From positions 1-6,049 of the forward strand of contig JAVHWA010000153.1 of the NCBI GenBank assembly GCA_032160165.1: DNA of 6,049 nt. The letters run 5' to 3'. This document shows positions 5,197-6,049 of this stretch, piece by piece; the stretch's first letter is position 1, and each line of letters starts with the position of its first letter. The notes below the pieces were generated by a model that worked only from the letters and a program-made list of their open reading frames with translations, did no database searches and had not been told where the DNA came from. This stretch comes from QHXM01 sp032160165 (GTDB lineage: Bacteria > Acidobacteriota > Blastocatellia > Pyrinomonadales > Pyrinomonadaceae). The translations under genes were made by a program, and so were the position numbers.

Positions 5197-6049
5197 TCAT
5201 CCCGTATGCCTTTCGTACCCGCAACGGTTGGTGTCTAGTGCTTGGGCGGAACACGTGCCGTTCGCTATGTTTCTGGTGGATCGTTTGCGGCCTAAGACAG
5301 TCGTCGAACTTGGGACATTTTCCGGCGTGTCTTATTGCGCTTTTTGTCAAGCAATAGATGAGCTGGGATTAGCCAGCCGGTGCTATGCCGTGGATACATG
5401 GAAAGGCGATCCTCAGACTGGATGTTTTGGCCCGGAGGTGCTGGAAGACTTAAAGCAGCACCATGATTCGAGGTACGGCGGCTTCTCTACGTTGATCCAG
5501 AGCACCTTCGATGAAGCCGCTGGCGATTTTGCAGCCGCGACCATCGATCTGCTTCACATGGATGGTTACCACAAATATGATCTGATGAAGCACGATTTCG
5601 AGAACTGGTTGCCGAAAATGACAGATCGGGGCGTGGTCCTGATACACGACATCCATGTTCGCAAACGCGGCTTTGGGGCGTGGAAGCTCTGGTGCCAGCT
5701 CAAACGACGCTATCCCCACTTTGAATTGCTGCACGAGAGCGGACTCGGAGTGCTAGAGGTAGGCCAAAATTGCGATAATAGCTTGCAAGAATTGTTCGAA
5801 TTGCGGGAATCAGACCGCGCAGTCATCCGGCAATTTTTCAGTCAACTAGGCCAGCGTTTAAGCTTGCGTCTGGAAAAAGATCACGCAGTTGCTTCTCTCG
5901 CCTGGCAGGTGGACGACAAACAGAAGCAAATAGAATCTCTGACGCCTCAGATTGCACAGAAAAGTGAGGCCATCGACTGGCTTACTGCGCAGGTTGGCGA
6001 AAAGGATAACACGCTTGCTTCCCTCGCCGGGCAGGTGGACGACAAGCAG
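5180..6049 (+). CDS. Class I SAM-dependent methyltransferase with repetitive coiled-coil tail (3' end outside window)
   Basis: The first 290 residues are present and the frame is still open at the right edge. Residues about 38-160 form a Rossmann-fold methyltransferase of the Methyltransf_24/CmcI-like kind. The SAM-binding motif is VELGTFSG (42-49), followed by AVDTWKGD (70-77), IDLLHMDGYHKYD (122-134) and GVVLIHD (151-157); the Asp and His residues of the last two are candidate metal or catalytic sites. The protein probably methylates a sugar or glycan end on the cytoplasmic side, judging from its polysaccharide-gene neighbours. From about residue 222 it becomes coiled coil, with 14-residue units from 239 onward. 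ATG 5180 is 5 residues before an NHPxCLS segment that I recall as the usual N-terminus of this family. It has no nearby Shine-Dalgarno (GGAG at 5155-5158 is too far), and TTG 5150 is an in-frame alternative. The missing C-terminus could be only more coiled coil, or another catalytic domain such as a glycosyltransferase. Confidence 0.88.
   Translation, partial: MLNPLNHPVCLSYPQRLVSSAWAEHVPFAMFLVDRLRPKTVVELGTFSGVSYCAFCQAIDELGLASRCYAVDTWKGDPQTGCFGPEVLEDLKQHHDSRYGGFSTLIQSTFDEAAGDFAAATIDLLHMDGYHKYDLMKHDFENWLPKMTDRGVVLIHDIHVRKRGFGAWKLWCQLKRRYPHFELLHESGLGVLEVGQNCDNSLQELFELRESDRAVIRQFFSQLGQRLSLRLEKDHAVASLAWQVDDKQKQIESLTPQIAQKSEAIDWLTAQVGEKDNTLASLAGQVDDKQ
5894..6049 (+). repeat. 14-residue (42-base) coiled-coil repeats in the methyltransferase tail
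   Basis: Units start at residues 239, 253, 267 and 281 (the last is cut by the window edge). Each has Leu at position 2, Gln at 5, Val/Ile at 6 and Lys at 9; the three complete units have Ile/Leu at 13. Positions 2, 6, 9 and 13 follow the 3-4 spacing of a coiled-coil core, so a Lys recurs in one core position of every unit. At the DNA level bases 5891-5923 and 6017-6049 agree at 30 of 33 positions, exactly 126 bases (three units) apart, suggesting recent duplication of a 42-residue block. Confidence 0.8.

Noticed and set aside
1..6049. Search for CRISPR arrays, tRNA or rRNA genes, insertion sequences and phage genes
   Set aside because: No regularly spaced repeats, RNA-gene signatures, transposase motifs or phage proteins were seen.

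Overview
This window reads as part of a surface-polysaccharide (O-antigen, capsule or exopolysaccharide) locus from a Gram-negative, probably free-living bacterium. All supportable genes lie on the + strand: a coiled-coil protein, a very large multi-domain glycosyltransferase, a UDP-GlcNAc 2-epimerase (wecB type), and a SAM-dependent methyltransferase with a repetitive coiled-coil tail that runs off the right edge. GC content is moderate by eye. The protein style (GT2-GT4 fusions, methyltransferases followed by coiled coils) is common in Acidobacteriota and some Proteobacteria. The phylum is a guess, because the window contains no taxonomic marker gene.

Layout. Bases 1-312 hold no confident gene. 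They contain two inverted repeats, a cluster of GTTGAC/GTCAAC hexamers and a 30-codon reading frame that looks like a bare signal peptide. The first operon follows: a 200-residue coiled-coil protein (313-915) whose stop overlaps the start of the 908-residue glycosyltransferase (912-3638) in an ATGA. A 273-base gap (3639-3911) has a small hairpin directly after the glycosyltransferase stop, a 10-base direct repeat and weak promoter-like hexamers. It probably starts a second transcription unit: wecB (3912-5042), a doubtful 53-codon frame bridging the gap (5035-5196), and the methyltransferase (5180 to beyond 6049).

How the parts may work together. The epimerase makes UDP-ManNAc from UDP-GlcNAc. 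The glycosyltransferase has two catalytic modules (a GT-A fold GT2 and a GT-B fold GT4) behind two copies of a CxxGxPRPDV-motif domain, so it could add two sugars in succession. The methyltransferase could decorate or cap the glycan. Its tail is built of 14-residue coiled-coil units. This recalls the known E. coli WbdD system, where a coiled coil attached to a chain-capping methyltransferase/kinase acts as a ruler for O-antigen length. Applying that idea here is inference, but it is the most interesting hypothesis the window offers. No flippase, ABC transporter, polymerase or ManNAc dehydrogenase (wecC) gene is present, so the export route and final sugar cannot be read from this piece.
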